Assembly (NCBI GenBank): GCA_021776825.1
Contig: JAJFFG010000046.1
Location: 44,193-108,192, forward strand
Source of the DNA: Planctomycetota bacterium
GTDB taxonomy: Bacteria; Planctomycetota; JAJSAM01; JAJVHW01
DNA: 64,000 bases
Direction of reading: 5' to 3'
The translations under genes were made by a program, and so were the position numbers. Under the pieces are notes generated by a model. It ran no database searches. It was not told where the DNA came from and worked only from the letters and a program-made list of their open reading frames with translations. Shown here in pieces: positions 1-8,552 of the stretch. Numbering within the stretch: position 1 is the first letter of the stretch; each line of letters opens with the position of its first letter.

Positions 1-286
1 ACTGCTCGTCGGGCAGCACGAGGTCCTTTTCGCGGCGCAGCCAGATCGCGGGGCGCATGCCCTCCTTCAAGACGACCTGGATGCGGCGATCGGCGCCCGG
101 CTCGTAGAGGATCACGGCGACGGCATCGACGTTGGTGCGCGACATGACGTCGCACGCGTACGGCTCGCCCGCGGTCCCGTCGGCGTGGCGGTTGCGCACG
201 CTCAGGCGGCGCACCTGCAGGAAGCCCACGTCCGTCCGGCTCTCCGCGGTGCGGTCGTCCACGACCTCGATCCCGACGATCTCCAT
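1..286 (-). CDS. NUDIX hydrolase, N-terminal part (runs off the window)
   Basis: Minus-strand reading frame from an ATG at 286 that stays open to the window edge (about 95 residues). The visible part has the pattern of the N-terminal half of ADP-ribose-pyrophosphatase-like NUDIX proteins: a strand with VRNRHADG, then YACDVMSR, a hydrophobic strand DAVAVILYE, and VVLKEGMRPAIWLRRE. The NUDIX box itself would lie beyond the edge, so the catalytic motif cannot be checked. The family hydrolyses nucleoside diphosphates linked to another moiety. The next gene on the same strand ends 24 bases upstream, so the two may be co-transcribed. Family call is from memory of the N-terminal pattern. Confidence 0.55.
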   Translation of the reverse strand, partial: MEIVGIEVVDDRTAESRTDVGFLQVRRLSVRNRHADGTAGEPYACDVMSRTNVDAVAVILYEPGADRRIQVVLKEGMRPAIWLRREKDLVLPDEQ

Positions 287-310
287 CGGTGCGTTCTACC
301 GTGCTCGCGT

Positions 311-1189
311 TCAGCGGACGTCGCGCATCCCGCGCGGTTCGCCGTCTCGTCGGCCCTCGCCCGCACCCGACCAGCTCCGGACGACGTGGCGCGTGAGCAC
401 GTTGTAGGGCTTCTTCACGAGCGTCCGATGCAGCCGGTTCAGCCAGCCCTTGCCCTTCGCGATGACCTCGCGGTCGGCGTCGCTGAGCTGGTCGGGACGG
501 CGCCGCTTCACGTGGCGCGCCAGGTGGTAGCGGTCCGCGCGCTGCAGCATCGGGACGAGCGCTCCCAGCCACGTGCCCTCGGCGACGGAGATTTGGAAGT
601 CCACGAGCCAGGGGCGGCCGAGGTCGGCGTGCGCCTCACCAATCGGCGCGGCATCAGCCTCACCCGCACCAGACCGCTCCAGATCGGCGTGCTCGACGAG
701 GATGTTCTCCTCCTTCGCGAGGTCGGCGTACGCGATCCCCCGCGCGTGCACGTCCGCGAGGATCGTGCGCAGCTCGGGGAACAGCCGGTCGGGGACCTCG
801 GCGACCTGGCGCAGATCGGCTCCATCGATCCAGCGCCGCAGGAAGGAGTCGGGCGCCGGGCGCGCGAGCAGCTGCGGGATGCCGTCGACGCCGACCAACC
901 GTTCGAGATGATCGGCCTCGCGTCCCGCCAGATGCCGGGCCGCGCTCGCGACGCGCACGCCGGGAGGCACGACGACCACGCTGCGCTTCCAGACCGCCGA
1001 CGAGCCGTCGGCCAGCCGCACCCGCGCGGTCTCGGCGTAGCGGTCCGCCTTCAGCACCTTCTCGACGACGGCGCCGGGCACCCCCGCAACCGGCGCTCCG
1101 GCTTCTAGGCCGTCGGGCCCCGGGGCATCGGGCGCAGACCCAGAGCCAGGCCCAGACCCGGACCCAGGCCCAGGCCCAGGCGCGGTCAT
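311..1189 (-). CDS. Kinase-fold protein resembling Kdo/lipopolysaccharide kinases
   Basis: 292 residues from an ATG at 1189 that overlaps the stop of the upstream protease gene by 4 bases (ATGA), which fixes the start and indicates translational coupling. The first 25 residues are a Gly/Pro/Ser low-complexity stretch encoded by hexanucleotide repeats. The core shows a kinase-like catalytic loop YADLAKEENILV (HxDxxxxN-like, His replaced by Tyr) followed by LVDFQIS in place of DFG. This arrangement fits the RIO/Kdo-kinase group of the protein-kinase superfamily. The substrate is unknown; a lipid or sugar component of the envelope is a reasonable inference given its neighbours. Confidence 0.6.
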   Translation of the reverse strand: MTAPGPGPGSGSGPGSGSAPDAPGPDGLEAGAPVAGVPGAVVEKVLKADRYAETARVRLADGSSAVWKRSVVVVPPGVRVASAARHLAGREADHLERLVGVDGIPQLLARPAPDSFLRRWIDGADLRQVAEVPDRLFPELRTILADVHARGIAYADLAKEENILVEHADLERSGAGEADAAPIGEAHADLGRPWLVDFQISVAEGTWLGALVPMLQRADRYHLARHVKRRRPDQLSDADREVIAKGKGWLNRLHRTLVKKPYNVLTRHVVRSWSGAGEGRRDGEPRGMRDVR

Positions 1190-2523
1190 CCCCCACCCTC
1201 GCCGACGATCGGCGCGATCATCGACGCGACGAAGAGCAGGCCGACCATCGCGACCAAGATCCCGACGTACATCGCGATCACGCCGACGATCTGTGGTCCG
1301 GTCATCGGCACCGGGGGGACGCCGCCGTCGACGTCGTCGCGCACCGCTCCCGTCAAGGCGAAGGACACGTCGCGCAGCGCCGTGCGGACTTCGCGCAGGT
1401 CGAGCTCGGCCTCCTCCATCCAACGATGGAGGGCGTGGCGCCGGAACGTGATGCGGGTGACGACGACGGCGAACACCACGAACACCGCTACGCCGAACGT
1501 CAGCGCGTCGCCCGTGCCGAACACGAGTAGCAGGCCCGCGAGGGCAGCCGGCGCGTACGCCACGATCTTGCGAGCGATGATCGGCAGCCCGGCCGCGACG
1601 GACATCAGCGCGCGCCCGCCGTCGAGCGGCATCATCGGCAGCAGGTTCAGTAGGTTGAGGACGAGCGTCCAACGGAAGGCGTCCTGACCGAGGTCGTCGG
1701 AGAGCCATCCGAGACGCCAGGCGATGAGCACGCCGACCGACAGCGGCAACGCCGTGACCGGACCGGCGAGCGCGACGCGCGCCTCGTCCCATCGACTGTC
1801 GAACGAGTGCTCGGGCACAGTGGCCGCGCCGAGCAGCGGCAGAAACAAGACCCCACGCTCGCGCACGCCGCAGCGCCGCATCGCAACGACATGGCCGTAC
1901 TCGTGGACGAAGAGCACGACCATGATCGCGATCGCACCGGAGTAGTCGACGGGGAACACCAGGACCAAGGCGAGCACCGAGAGCAGGAGCAGCATCGGCT
2001 GCGTCCACGCCGGCAGCATGCGCGGGCGCGGCGTGACGTCGAGCCGCGGGAGCGTGCGTTCGCCCGGACGGAAGACGCCCTTGGCGATCGCGACGCAGCC
2101 CGATCCGGCGACGGTCGCCGCGATGAGGAGGCGCAGCCGTTCGACGCGGAGGAGCGGGGGTCCGTCTGTCGTGAGCGAGAACGGCAGGTACTCGGCGCCT
2201 GCGGTGTGCATGCGAGCCATCTCGAGCGGAGGGCCCTCGCGCATCAGGACGCGGGCGGCGGCGACGCGCATCGTCCCGGCCGGCGCCTCCAGCAGGTCGA
2301 CGCCCACGACGGCATCCCATGGGATGACCTCGCGGGAGGCCTCGCGCTCGAGGATCAGCCCCTCGACCGTCGGGCGAATGACGACCGCGCGTCCGGAACC
2401 GGGCTCGACCGCGCGGAACGCTCCGTGATCGTCGCGACGAACGGCGGCCCCGTCGGGGGGAAGAGGTTCCACCCGCGCCACCGCTGTGAGCGGTGTGGGT
2501 ACCGCCATCTCACCCGTCGTCAT
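1186..2523 (-). CDS. M50-family membrane metalloprotease (site-2 protease type)
   Basis: 445 residues, multi-pass membrane protein. The zinc-binding motif HEYGH lies near residues 207-211 inside a hydrophobic helix, and the third ligand is in MMPLDGG (Asp near residue 301), the hallmark pair of intramembrane M50 proteases. About 190 N-terminal residues before the first active-site helix form a soluble region. Site-2 proteases cut membrane-bound regulators such as anti-sigma factors; the substrate here is not visible, although several membrane-tethered sigma-factor proteins are encoded in this window. The downstream kinase-like gene overlaps its stop codon. Confidence 0.85.
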   Translation of the reverse strand: MTTGEMAVPTPLTAVARVEPLPPDGAAVRRDDHGAFRAVEPGSGRAVVIRPTVEGLILEREASREVIPWDAVVGVDLLEAPAGTMRVAAARVLMREGPPLEMARMHTAGAEYLPFSLTTDGPPLLRVERLRLLIAATVAGSGCVAIAKGVFRPGERTLPRLDVTPRPRMLPAWTQPMLLLLSVLALVLVFPVDYSGAIAIMVVLFVHEYGHVVAMRRCGVRERGVLFLPLLGAATVPEHSFDSRWDEARVALAGPVTALPLSVGVLIAWRLGWLSDDLGQDAFRWTLVLNLLNLLPMMPLDGGRALMSVAAGLPIIARKIVAYAPAALAGLLLVFGTGDALTFGVAVFVVFAVVVTRITFRRHALHRWMEEAELDLREVRTALRDVSFALTGAVRDDVDGGVPPVPMTGPQIVGVIAMYVGILVAMVGLLFVASMIAPIVGEGGG

Positions 2524-2567
2524 GCGCGGGCGAATCTACCCGGATACATCGATCCAGGGCGCGGAGT

Positions 2568-2596
2568 GGGCGGGCGGCCATGACGGCCGCCCGCCC
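2568..2596 (-). terminator. GC-rich stem-loop downstream of the glycine-zipper gene
   Basis: A perfect 12-bp inverted repeat (GGGCGGGCGGCC and its complement) with a 5-base loop lies between the end of the glycine-zipper gene and the start of the M50 protease gene, both on the minus strand. There is no clear T-run, so intrinsic termination is inferred from position and stem strength only. Confidence 0.5.
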
Positions 2597-2642
2597 GGCG
2601 ATCCCTCAAACGTGGGCGACGTGGAGGGCCGATCCGAGTTCG

Positions 2643-3080
2643 CTACTCGACGATGATGATGGTGCGACCGCCGGGGGTTCGGTCGCGCACGATCACGCGC
2701 TCGGTCACCGACGCCTTGCCGCGCACCACCCGGTAGGGAGCGGGCTGGCGCACGACGGTGCGCTGTCGCTGGCCGTAGCCGATCGGGGGCGCGGGGTCCT
2801 GCGAGGTGCGAACCACCGCAGGGCCCTGAATGGGACGTTCGTGCGTATCGGGATCGATCGCGCCGCCGAGCAGGTATCCGGCCGCGCCACCGAGGAGCGC
2901 GCCTGCGGCAGTGCCCTTCGAGTGGTGGCCGTTGTGCTTTCCGATCGCGTAGCCGGCGCCACCGCCGGCGAGAGCACCGACGAGGGCTCCGGTGCCCTGG
3001 CCAGTACCGAGGGCGCGGCAGCCGGGCAGGGCGAGCGCCGCGGCGAGAGCGAGGACGGTCAGTCGTGCGTGGGGACTCAT
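2643..3080 (-). CDS. Glycine-zipper lipoprotein
   Basis: 145 residues from the ATG at 3080, chosen because it opens directly into a signal sequence (MSPHARLTVLALAAALALPG) with a lipobox-like LPGC at residues 18-21. Residues 25-75 contain a glycine-zipper region (GALVGALAGGGAGYAIGKH, then GALLGGAAGYLLGGAI), typical of small outer-membrane or periplasmic proteins of the YMGG/Gly-zipper group. The C-terminal half is Arg/Val-rich with no recognised domain. Probably exported and lipid-anchored; role unknown. A reading frame extended upstream to 3293 exists but would translate the tandem repeat and is rejected. Confidence 0.75.
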   Translation of the reverse strand: MSPHARLTVLALAAALALPGCRALGTGQGTGALVGALAGGGAGYAIGKHNGHHSKGTAAGALLGGAAGYLLGGAIDPDTHERPIQGPAVVRTSQDPAPPIGYGQRQRTVVRQPAPYRVVRGKASVTERVIVRDRTPGGRTIIIVE

Positions 3081-3150
3081 GGGACACCTCCGACGCTGAG
3101 GGCGCACGCGGTGTGCCAGAGCGCTAGAGCCTGGGGAGCGGGCGGCTCGT

Positions 3151-3288
3151 CCTCGACGAGGGACAGCCTGCTTCCTCCACCAGGGACAGCCTGCTTCCTC
3201 CACCAGGGACAGGTCCTTCCTCCACCCGGGACAGCTTGCTTCCTCGACCCGCGACAGGGTGCTTCCTCGACCGGGGACACGTGCCGGC
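3151..3288. repeat. Degenerate 23-bp tandem repeat, six copies
   Basis: Six head-to-tail copies of a unit close to CCTCCACCAGGGACAGCCTG plus CTT. Units start at about 3151, 3174, 3197, 3219, 3242 and 3265. The third unit is 22 bases and the last is diverged. The array fills the gap between divergent genes (glycine-zipper lipoprotein and ABC ATPase). There are no spacers, so it is not a CRISPR array. Confidence 0.85.
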
Positions 3289-3384
3289 AGCATCCCGAGG
3301 GCAGCCCGTTACAAACTCGTATTGAAGGGGAGCGTCGAGCCTGCCGATGTTGTCTCCGAAGCACGCGTCGACCCACCGCTCACC

Positions 3385-4320
3385 ATGACACCCGTCGTAG
3401 AAGCCCGCGATCTCGAGAAGACCTTCCGGCCCTCCGCGTTCGGAAAGCCGGTGAATGCCCTGCGCGGGGTCTCGTTCTCGGTCGCCGAAGGCGAGTGCTT
3501 CGGCTACCTCGGGCCGAACGGCGCGGGCAAGACCACGACGCTGAAGGTGCTGACGGGGCTGATGACCCCCACCGAGGGCGAGGTGCGACTCCTCGGCGGG
3601 CCGCCATCCGACGCCATGGCTCGGCTCCAGCTCGGCTACCTGCCCGAGAATCCGTACTTCTACGAGCACCTGACGCCGCTCGAGGCGCTCGAGTTCTACG
3701 GTCGACTCTCCGGGATGACGGCCTCCGACGTCCGCAGCCGGGCCGATACGCTCCTCGCACGCGTGCAGCTCGAGGACGCACGCGACCGCCGCATCCGCGG
3801 GTTCTCGAAGGGCATGCGACAGCGCTTCGGCCTGGCCGCGGCGCTCCTGCACGAGCCGCAGCTTCTCATGCTCGACGAGCCGCTCTCCGGTCTCGACCCG
3901 GCCGGACGGCGCCTCGTGAAGGAGATCATCCTGGCCGAGCGCGAGAAGGGCCGGACCGTGTTCCTTTGCTCGCACGTGCTCGCCGACGTCCAGGAGCTGT
4001 GCGACCGGGTCGTCATCCTGCACACCGGCAAGGTGGTGCGCGAGGGCACGATCCACGAGCTCCTCGAGAGCGCGCCGCGCTCCTTTGAGCTGTGCGCGAC
4101 GAAGGTGCCCGAGGCGCTCGTCGCGCGCATCCGCGAGGTCTCCGAGCTGTTCCGTGAGGCGGGCGACACCATCACGGCCCACCTGGCGGGAGCGACCGCG
4201 GGCCCGGAGCTCGCGGCGGCGGTGCACGACGCCGGAGGCCGCATCCTCTCCCTCGTCCCCGAGCGCGAGACTCTCGAGAGCTGGTTCGTGCGGGTCATTC
4301 AGGGTGGGAGCGACGCGTGA
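3385..4320 (+). CDS. ABC-2 type transporter ATP-binding protein
   Basis: 311 residues from the ATG at 3385. Walker A is GPNGAGKTTT, the signature region is RGFSKGMRQR (a degenerate LSGGQ, as is common in this family), and Walker B is LLMLDEPLSGLDP followed by the switch His in LCSHVL. The C-terminal 80 residues form the extra domain usual in Nat/CcmA-like exporters. It pairs with the permease that follows, whose GTG start overlaps its stop by 4 bases. The exported substrate is unknown. Confidence 0.9.
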   Translation: MTPVVEARDLEKTFRPSAFGKPVNALRGVSFSVAEGECFGYLGPNGAGKTTTLKVLTGLMTPTEGEVRLLGGPPSDAMARLQLGYLPENPYFYEHLTPLEALEFYGRLSGMTASDVRSRADTLLARVQLEDARDRRIRGFSKGMRQRFGLAAALLHEPQLLMLDEPLSGLDPAGRRLVKEIILAEREKGRTVFLCSHVLADVQELCDRVVILHTGKVVREGTIHELLESAPRSFELCATKVPEALVARIREVSELFREAGDTITAHLAGATAGPELAAAVHDAGGRILSLVPERETLESWFVRVIQGGSDA

Positions 4321-5099
4321 TCGGCCGCATCCGCGCCATCGCCTCGGCCACGTTTCGCGAAGCCGTGCGCGACAAGCTCCTGCTCCTGGTCGTGCTCTTC
4401 GCGATCGGGCTGGTTCTGTTCTCGCGCGTGCTCGGGTGGCTCTCCGTCGAGGACGAGCTGAAGATGGTGCAGGACTTCTCGCTCACGGGGATCAGCCTGC
4501 TGGGACTGTTCCTCGCGATGCTCGTCGGGGCCGGGAGCCTCGCCCGTGAGGTGGAGCGCCGCACCGTCTACACGGTGCTGACGCGCACCGCGACGCGCAC
4601 CGAGTTCATCCTCGGGAAGTACGTCGGGCTCGTGCTCGTCTTCTGGCTGTGCATCGTGGGCTCGTGGCTCGCGCTCGTCGCGTGGGTCCTGACGTGGGGT
4701 GGTGGCGCGTTCGTCGGCGCGACGCTTCCGGCTCTCGTCGCGGCCGTCGTCGGCCTGCTGTTCGAGTCGGTGGTGCTCACCTCGGTGGCGCTCTTCCTCG
4801 GCTCGCTCTCGGCGCCGGCCATCGCGTCGGTCGGGACGTTCGTCTTCTACATGGTCGGACACAGCACCGAGGCGCTGCGCGAGCTGACGGACCAGGGCAA
4901 GAACCCCGACTTCGCGGCCGCGTTCGCGCTGCTCTACCGCGTGGTACCGAACTTGGAGAACGTGAACTTCATCAACGCCACGACCTCCGGGCGCCCGGTC
5001 GACTGGGTCTCGCTCGGCCTCGGCGGTGTGTCGGCGGCGGTCTGGGCCGCGGTGTTCCTCGCGGGCGCCGTCGCACTCTTCCGGAAGCGTCAGTTCTGA
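4317..5099 (+). CDS. ABC-2 type transporter permease
   Basis: 260 residues with a GTG start in a 4-base overlap (GTGA) with the ATPase gene. About six hydrophobic segments are visible (for example LLLLVVLFAIGLVLF, ISLLGLFLAMLVGAG and the C-terminal VWAAVFLAGAVALF). The motif LAREVERRTVYTVLTR after the second segment is typical of ABC-2 permeases of the NosY/YhaP type. It forms the membrane channel for the preceding ATPase. Confidence 0.85.
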   Translation: MIGRIRAIASATFREAVRDKLLLLVVLFAIGLVLFSRVLGWLSVEDELKMVQDFSLTGISLLGLFLAMLVGAGSLAREVERRTVYTVLTRTATRTEFILGKYVGLVLVFWLCIVGSWLALVAWVLTWGGGAFVGATLPALVAAVVGLLFESVVLTSVALFLGSLSAPAIASVGTFVFYMVGHSTEALRELTDQGKNPDFAAAFALLYRVVPNLENVNFINATTSGRPVDWVSLGLGGVSAAVWAAVFLAGAVALFRKRQF

Positions 5100-6148
5100 T
5101 GTTCGACCCGCGCTTCTGGCTCGTGGTGGGCGGTGTCGCCGCGGCGGCGGCGCTCCAAGGTCCGCTCGGCCAGACGAACGCTGATCGACGTCGCAACGAC
5201 TTCCGATACACGCCGGACGCCGACGTCGCGCGCGTGCTCTCGCTCGGCCATCGCTCGACGCTCGCCAACACGATCTGGCTGCGCGGCCTGCCGGACTTCG
5301 CGCGCGAGTTCCGGGACAAGAAGCTGAAGAAGCGCTGGCTCGCCGGTGTCTTCGACGTCGTGACCGAGCTCGAGCCCGGCTTCTTCACCGCGTACTGGTT
5401 CGGCAGCACCTACCTGACCCTCGTCGACCGCGACGACACGGCAGCCATCGAGCTGCTCGAGAGCGGCTGTCGGCGCATGCTGGCCATCGAGGAAGAGGAC
5501 GGGCAGGAGTACTACATCACGACGCGGCTGCACATCGAGCTGGGCATGACCTACTACATGTGGAGCAAGGACAAGGAGAAGGCGCTCGAGGCTCTCGAGT
5601 TCGCCACCCGGCGTCCCGACTGCGACGCGCTGACGCGCAACATGGTCGTCGCGATGAAGATGGACGAGGGCGAGGACCTGGTCGCCCTGACGTACGCCGC
5701 GACCAACCTCGACAGCCCGAACCGCAACGTCCGCGAGAAGGCCGAAGAGGACTTCGAGCGCACCAAGATGAGGATGGTGCGCCGCGAGGCGCGCCGGTTC
5801 CTCGAGACGCACACCCGCGAGCCGGTGTCGATCGCCGAGCTCCGCGAGTTCGCTCCCGGGGTGCCCGAGCTGATCTGGGACGGCGCGGAGATGGATGCCG
5901 ACGGCGTGTTCGCGTTCCCCAAGCACGCAGCGACGGAGCTCCGCGCAACTCTGCACGGCGCGGAGTACGCCGCGCGGATCTATCGGGACAACCACGACGA
6001 GTGGCCACCGCTCGAGTGGCTGACCACGCCCGGCTGGGACCCCGATCGCCCGAACGGCCTGGGTACGCTTCCGAGGCCTCCTGCCGGCCAGGCCTGGCAC
6101 TTCGACCCAGCTACGGGGAAGGCGTCGGTCATCGACCTTCCCCAGTGA
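5099..6148 (+). CDS. Membrane-anchored TPR-like protein of unknown function
   Basis: 349 residues; its ATG shares one base with the permease stop (TGATG), so it belongs to the same operon. One N-terminal hydrophobic segment (FWLVVGGVAAAAAL) is followed by helical pairs rich in Ala/Leu/Glu (residues 100-230) that look like tetratricopeptide units, and a C-terminal Pro-rich tail ending in HFDPATGKASVIDL. Coupling to an ABC-2 exporter suggests an accessory role in that export, which is inference only. Confidence 0.7.
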   Translation: MFDPRFWLVVGGVAAAAALQGPLGQTNADRRRNDFRYTPDADVARVLSLGHRSTLANTIWLRGLPDFAREFRDKKLKKRWLAGVFDVVTELEPGFFTAYWFGSTYLTLVDRDDTAAIELLESGCRRMLAIEEEDGQEYYITTRLHIELGMTYYMWSKDKEKALEALEFATRRPDCDALTRNMVVAMKMDEGEDLVALTYAATNLDSPNRNVREKAEEDFERTKMRMVRREARRFLETHTREPVSIAELREFAPGVPELIWDGAEMDADGVFAFPKHAATELRATLHGAEYAARIYRDNHDEWPPLEWLTTPGWDPDRPNGLGTLPRPPAGQAWHFDPATGKASVIDLPQ

Positions 6149-6225
6149 ACGCGCGCGATGTGCGCAGGGGCTCTGGACCGCTCAGGCGGGCGGGTCCTCG
6201 TGAACGACCCGGCCCGGCGAAGCGG

Positions 6226-6792
6226 CTAGGTCCCCGAGGGGATCTCCTGGCCGTTCTGCACGAGGGTCGAATACGAGGTCGAGACGAGGTCGCGATCGGC
6301 GATGCCGAAGTCGTGCACGAGGCGCGACACGTCGAGCAAGGCGGCGCCCTCGTCGTACTCGGGATCGTCCGGATCGAGCACAGCCTCGAACTCGAGGAAG
6401 TCGCCGAGGGTCTCGACCTGGTCGATGTGGATGCGCACCCGGTTCTGCCAGATGAAGACCTGGCGCCACTTGCGCACGATGACCTTCACGCCCCACTGCT
6501 TGCCGAGGAGCTTGCGCGTGCCATCGGCGTCCTCGACCGGCGTGAGCCGATACTGGCTCTTCCGCGGGTCAGGCGAGTCGGGTCGCGAGTAGCCGATCAG
6601 CCACGCCTCGCCGTTGGACGTCTCGCGCAGCTTCAGCCGGTAGCGACCGAGCGAGAAGTAGGTATCGACCTGTCGCCGCTCGCCCTCCTCCTCGGCGCCC
6701 AGCCCGCGCGCGATGTCGGAAGCGGCGTCGCGATCATCGATCCGAGCCTTGAGCTCGACGTTGGCGCGGAGGGGCTCCCGGGCGAGGTTCAT
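6226..6792 (-). CDS. CYTH-domain protein (CyaB/ThTPase-like)
   Basis: 188 residues. The N-terminal NVELKARI matches the signature strand of CYTH tunnel-fold enzymes, followed by the expected basic and acidic strands (YFSLGRYRLKLRE, QNRVRIHIDQVETLGDFLEFE). Family members act on triphosphates (class IV adenylate cyclase, thiamine triphosphatase, inorganic triphosphatase); which activity applies here cannot be told. It is divergent from the next gene with only 23 bases between starts. Confidence 0.8.
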   Translation of the reverse strand: MNLAREPLRANVELKARIDDRDAASDIARGLGAEEEGERRQVDTYFSLGRYRLKLRETSNGEAWLIGYSRPDSPDPRKSQYRLTPVEDADGTRKLLGKQWGVKVIVRKWRQVFIWQNRVRIHIDQVETLGDFLEFEAVLDPDDPEYDEGAALLDVSRLVHDFGIADRDLVSTSYSTLVQNGQEIPSGT

Positions 6793-6815
6793 AACTACGG
6801 AGTATATCGGACTGG

Positions 6816-8498
6816 ATGCCGACCGCGCTGCGCCGCCTGATTCGAGTCGTGTTCGTCGTCATCCTGACGGCCGTCGTGGCCACCCGGCTGGGCGGGCTCA
6901 CCGACGAAGGTGAGCGGCTGAACATCGGTGCGGCACAGCACGTTCGGAGCGCCGACGACCGGGGTCTCGAGGCCGTGCGCAGGACGGGACCGGCCACGCT
7001 GCTCGCCACGGCGGTCGGAGTCCACCTGCTGCAGCCGCCCGTCATCGAGCCCGATCCCACGGGCCCCAGCGATCAGGTGGGATGGCTGACGCTCCACGAG
7101 TCGACCCGCATCGGCAGCGATGCGTTCGTGCCCGCGTGGCTCGTGGCGCTGCTGGCGAGGCTCCCGGTGCTGCTCTCCGTGCTCCTCGGCCTGGTCGTCG
7201 TAGGGCGTCTCGCGGAGGCGATCGCGGGCGGCTTCGCGGGGGTCGTCGCCGAGGGCGCCTGGGCCGTGCACGGTGGCTTGTTGCTGCACGCGGGTCGCGC
7301 CGACGAGCCGGCTCTGGCTGCCACGGTCACGGCGCTCCTCCTCGCCGCCGCAGCCGACTACACCACCGCCTTCGGGGATCAGGGGACCATCCCCACATCC
7401 AGTCGACGGCGCCTCGTGCTCGGTCTCGGCGTCGCGCTCGGGCTGGCGGCGGCAACGTCGTTCGCGCTCGTCCCACTCGTCGGCGCCGTCGCCGTCTGGG
7501 TCGCGCTGCGGCGCCGGGCGCGTCGCTCACGCGGCGAGGTCCCGCGGCGCGAGTGGCGTCTTCGGGCCGTCGTGCTCGTACTTGCAGCGCTCGTGACCGT
7601 CTGGGCGCTCACTGGCTTCGATGTGGCTTCACCGGTGATCGGCGCAGGCTCGCACCCGGCGCTGCGGGCTGCGGCGAGCGCGTTCGGCCTCGACGGAGCG
7701 GCCCTCGGCGCGACGGCCGAGTCGTCGTCGATCCCGGCACCACTGGTTGCTCGGGGGCTGCTCCACGCGATCGTCGACGCGACACAGGCCGGTCCCGGCT
7801 CCGCACTCGCGGCCGCTGCGGCAGCCGGGGGCCCCGCCCTCGCGCTGCTGCTGCTCGCGGCGATCCCGGCTCTGATCTGGCTGCGACGCGATCGCGCGGA
7901 CCTCCCGTCACTGCTGGCTCTCGGCGTGATCGTGCCCGTCCTGACGGCCTTGTTCGCCCCGCCGCGACTCGGCGCGACGTGCGCGCTGGCAGCCCTCCCG
8001 GCGAGCGCCGTCGTCTTCGGCACGGTCGTCGCCCGGCTCGGTCGTCACCGCCGAACCTTGGCAGTTGGATTGCTGGTCGGCTTGGCCGCGGCGGCGGTCA
8101 CCGACCGTGTGCTGCGCGCGATCGAGCGCACGCCAACTTCCGTCGCCACCGACGCCACACCGACGAAGCGCGAACGCTGGATGCTCGATCGCTGGCTACG
8201 GCGCGCACCGCGAACCAACGTGCACCTCGTCCTGGGTGATCCGCCTCGAACCGTGGTGCGGGTCGACGAGACGATCCGGAGCTGGGCAGCGAGCGATCCC
8301 GATCTCGCCTCCGTCGGGGAGACGCTCGGCGCGGCCGACGTTCTCGTCGTGGGCGACTGGCTCCGCGACTCGCTGCCGTCGGGGGCGCTGCCGCCGGGGG
8401 CGCTGCCGTCGGGAGCAGTAAGGTCCGGAGCAGGGCCACAGCGTGAGCCCGACGCGCGTCTCGGCCGACTGCTCGTGTTCGACGGCGCCTCCGACTGA
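6816..8498 (+). CDS. ArnT/PMT-like multi-pass membrane protein (GT-C fold)
   Basis: 560 residues with about ten hydrophobic segments. Near residues 28-40 the sequence LTDEGERLNIGAAQ provides the acidic pair in the first external loop that dolichyl-/lipid-phosphate sugar glycosyltransferases of the GT-C fold use. The C-terminal soluble tail contains a fourfold 15-base repeat (8373-8432) encoding LPSGA-type pentapeptides. Probably transfers a sugar from a lipid carrier at the outer face of the membrane, but the conserved features are few. Confidence 0.55.
   Translation: MPTALRRLIRVVFVVILTAVVATRLGGLTDEGERLNIGAAQHVRSADDRGLEAVRRTGPATLLATAVGVHLLQPPVIEPDPTGPSDQVGWLTLHESTRIGSDAFVPAWLVALLARLPVLLSVLLGLVVVGRLAEAIAGGFAGVVAEGAWAVHGGLLLHAGRADEPALAATVTALLLAAAADYTTAFGDQGTIPTSSRRRLVLGLGVALGLAAATSFALVPLVGAVAVWVALRRRARRSRGEVPRREWRLRAVVLVLAALVTVWALTGFDVASPVIGAGSHPALRAAASAFGLDGAALGATAESSSIPAPLVARGLLHAIVDATQAGPGSALAAAAAAGGPALALLLLAAIPALIWLRRDRADLPSLLALGVIVPVLTALFAPPRLGATCALAALPASAVVFGTVVARLGRHRRTLAVGLLVGLAAAAVTDRVLRAIERTPTSVATDATPTKRERWMLDRWLRRAPRTNVHLVLGDPPRTVVRVDETIRSWAASDPDLASVGETLGAADVLVVGDWLRDSLPSGALPPGALPSGAVRSGAGPQREPDARLGRLLVFDGASD
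8373..8432 (+). repeat. 15-bp coding tandem repeat
   Basis: Four in-frame copies of CTGCCGTCGGGGGCG-like units (the last diverged) near the 3' end of the ArnT-like gene, encoding LPSGA, LPPGA, LPSGA and VRSGA. Copy-number slippage would preserve the reading frame. Confidence 0.85.
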
Positions 8499-8552
8499 CG
8501 CACACCGTTCAAACCGAGCGCGCCCGATAGACTCGCGGCGGGAGGAGCGTGC

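Noticed and set aside
311..2320. Single 669-codon minus-strand gene covering the kinase and part of the protease region
   Set aside because: Only its last 292 codons are protein-like; the upstream part is antisense-frame noise within the M50 gene, and the ATGA overlap fixes the real start.
3151..3288. CRISPR array
   Set aside because: Repeats are directly adjacent with no spacers, and no cas genes are present.
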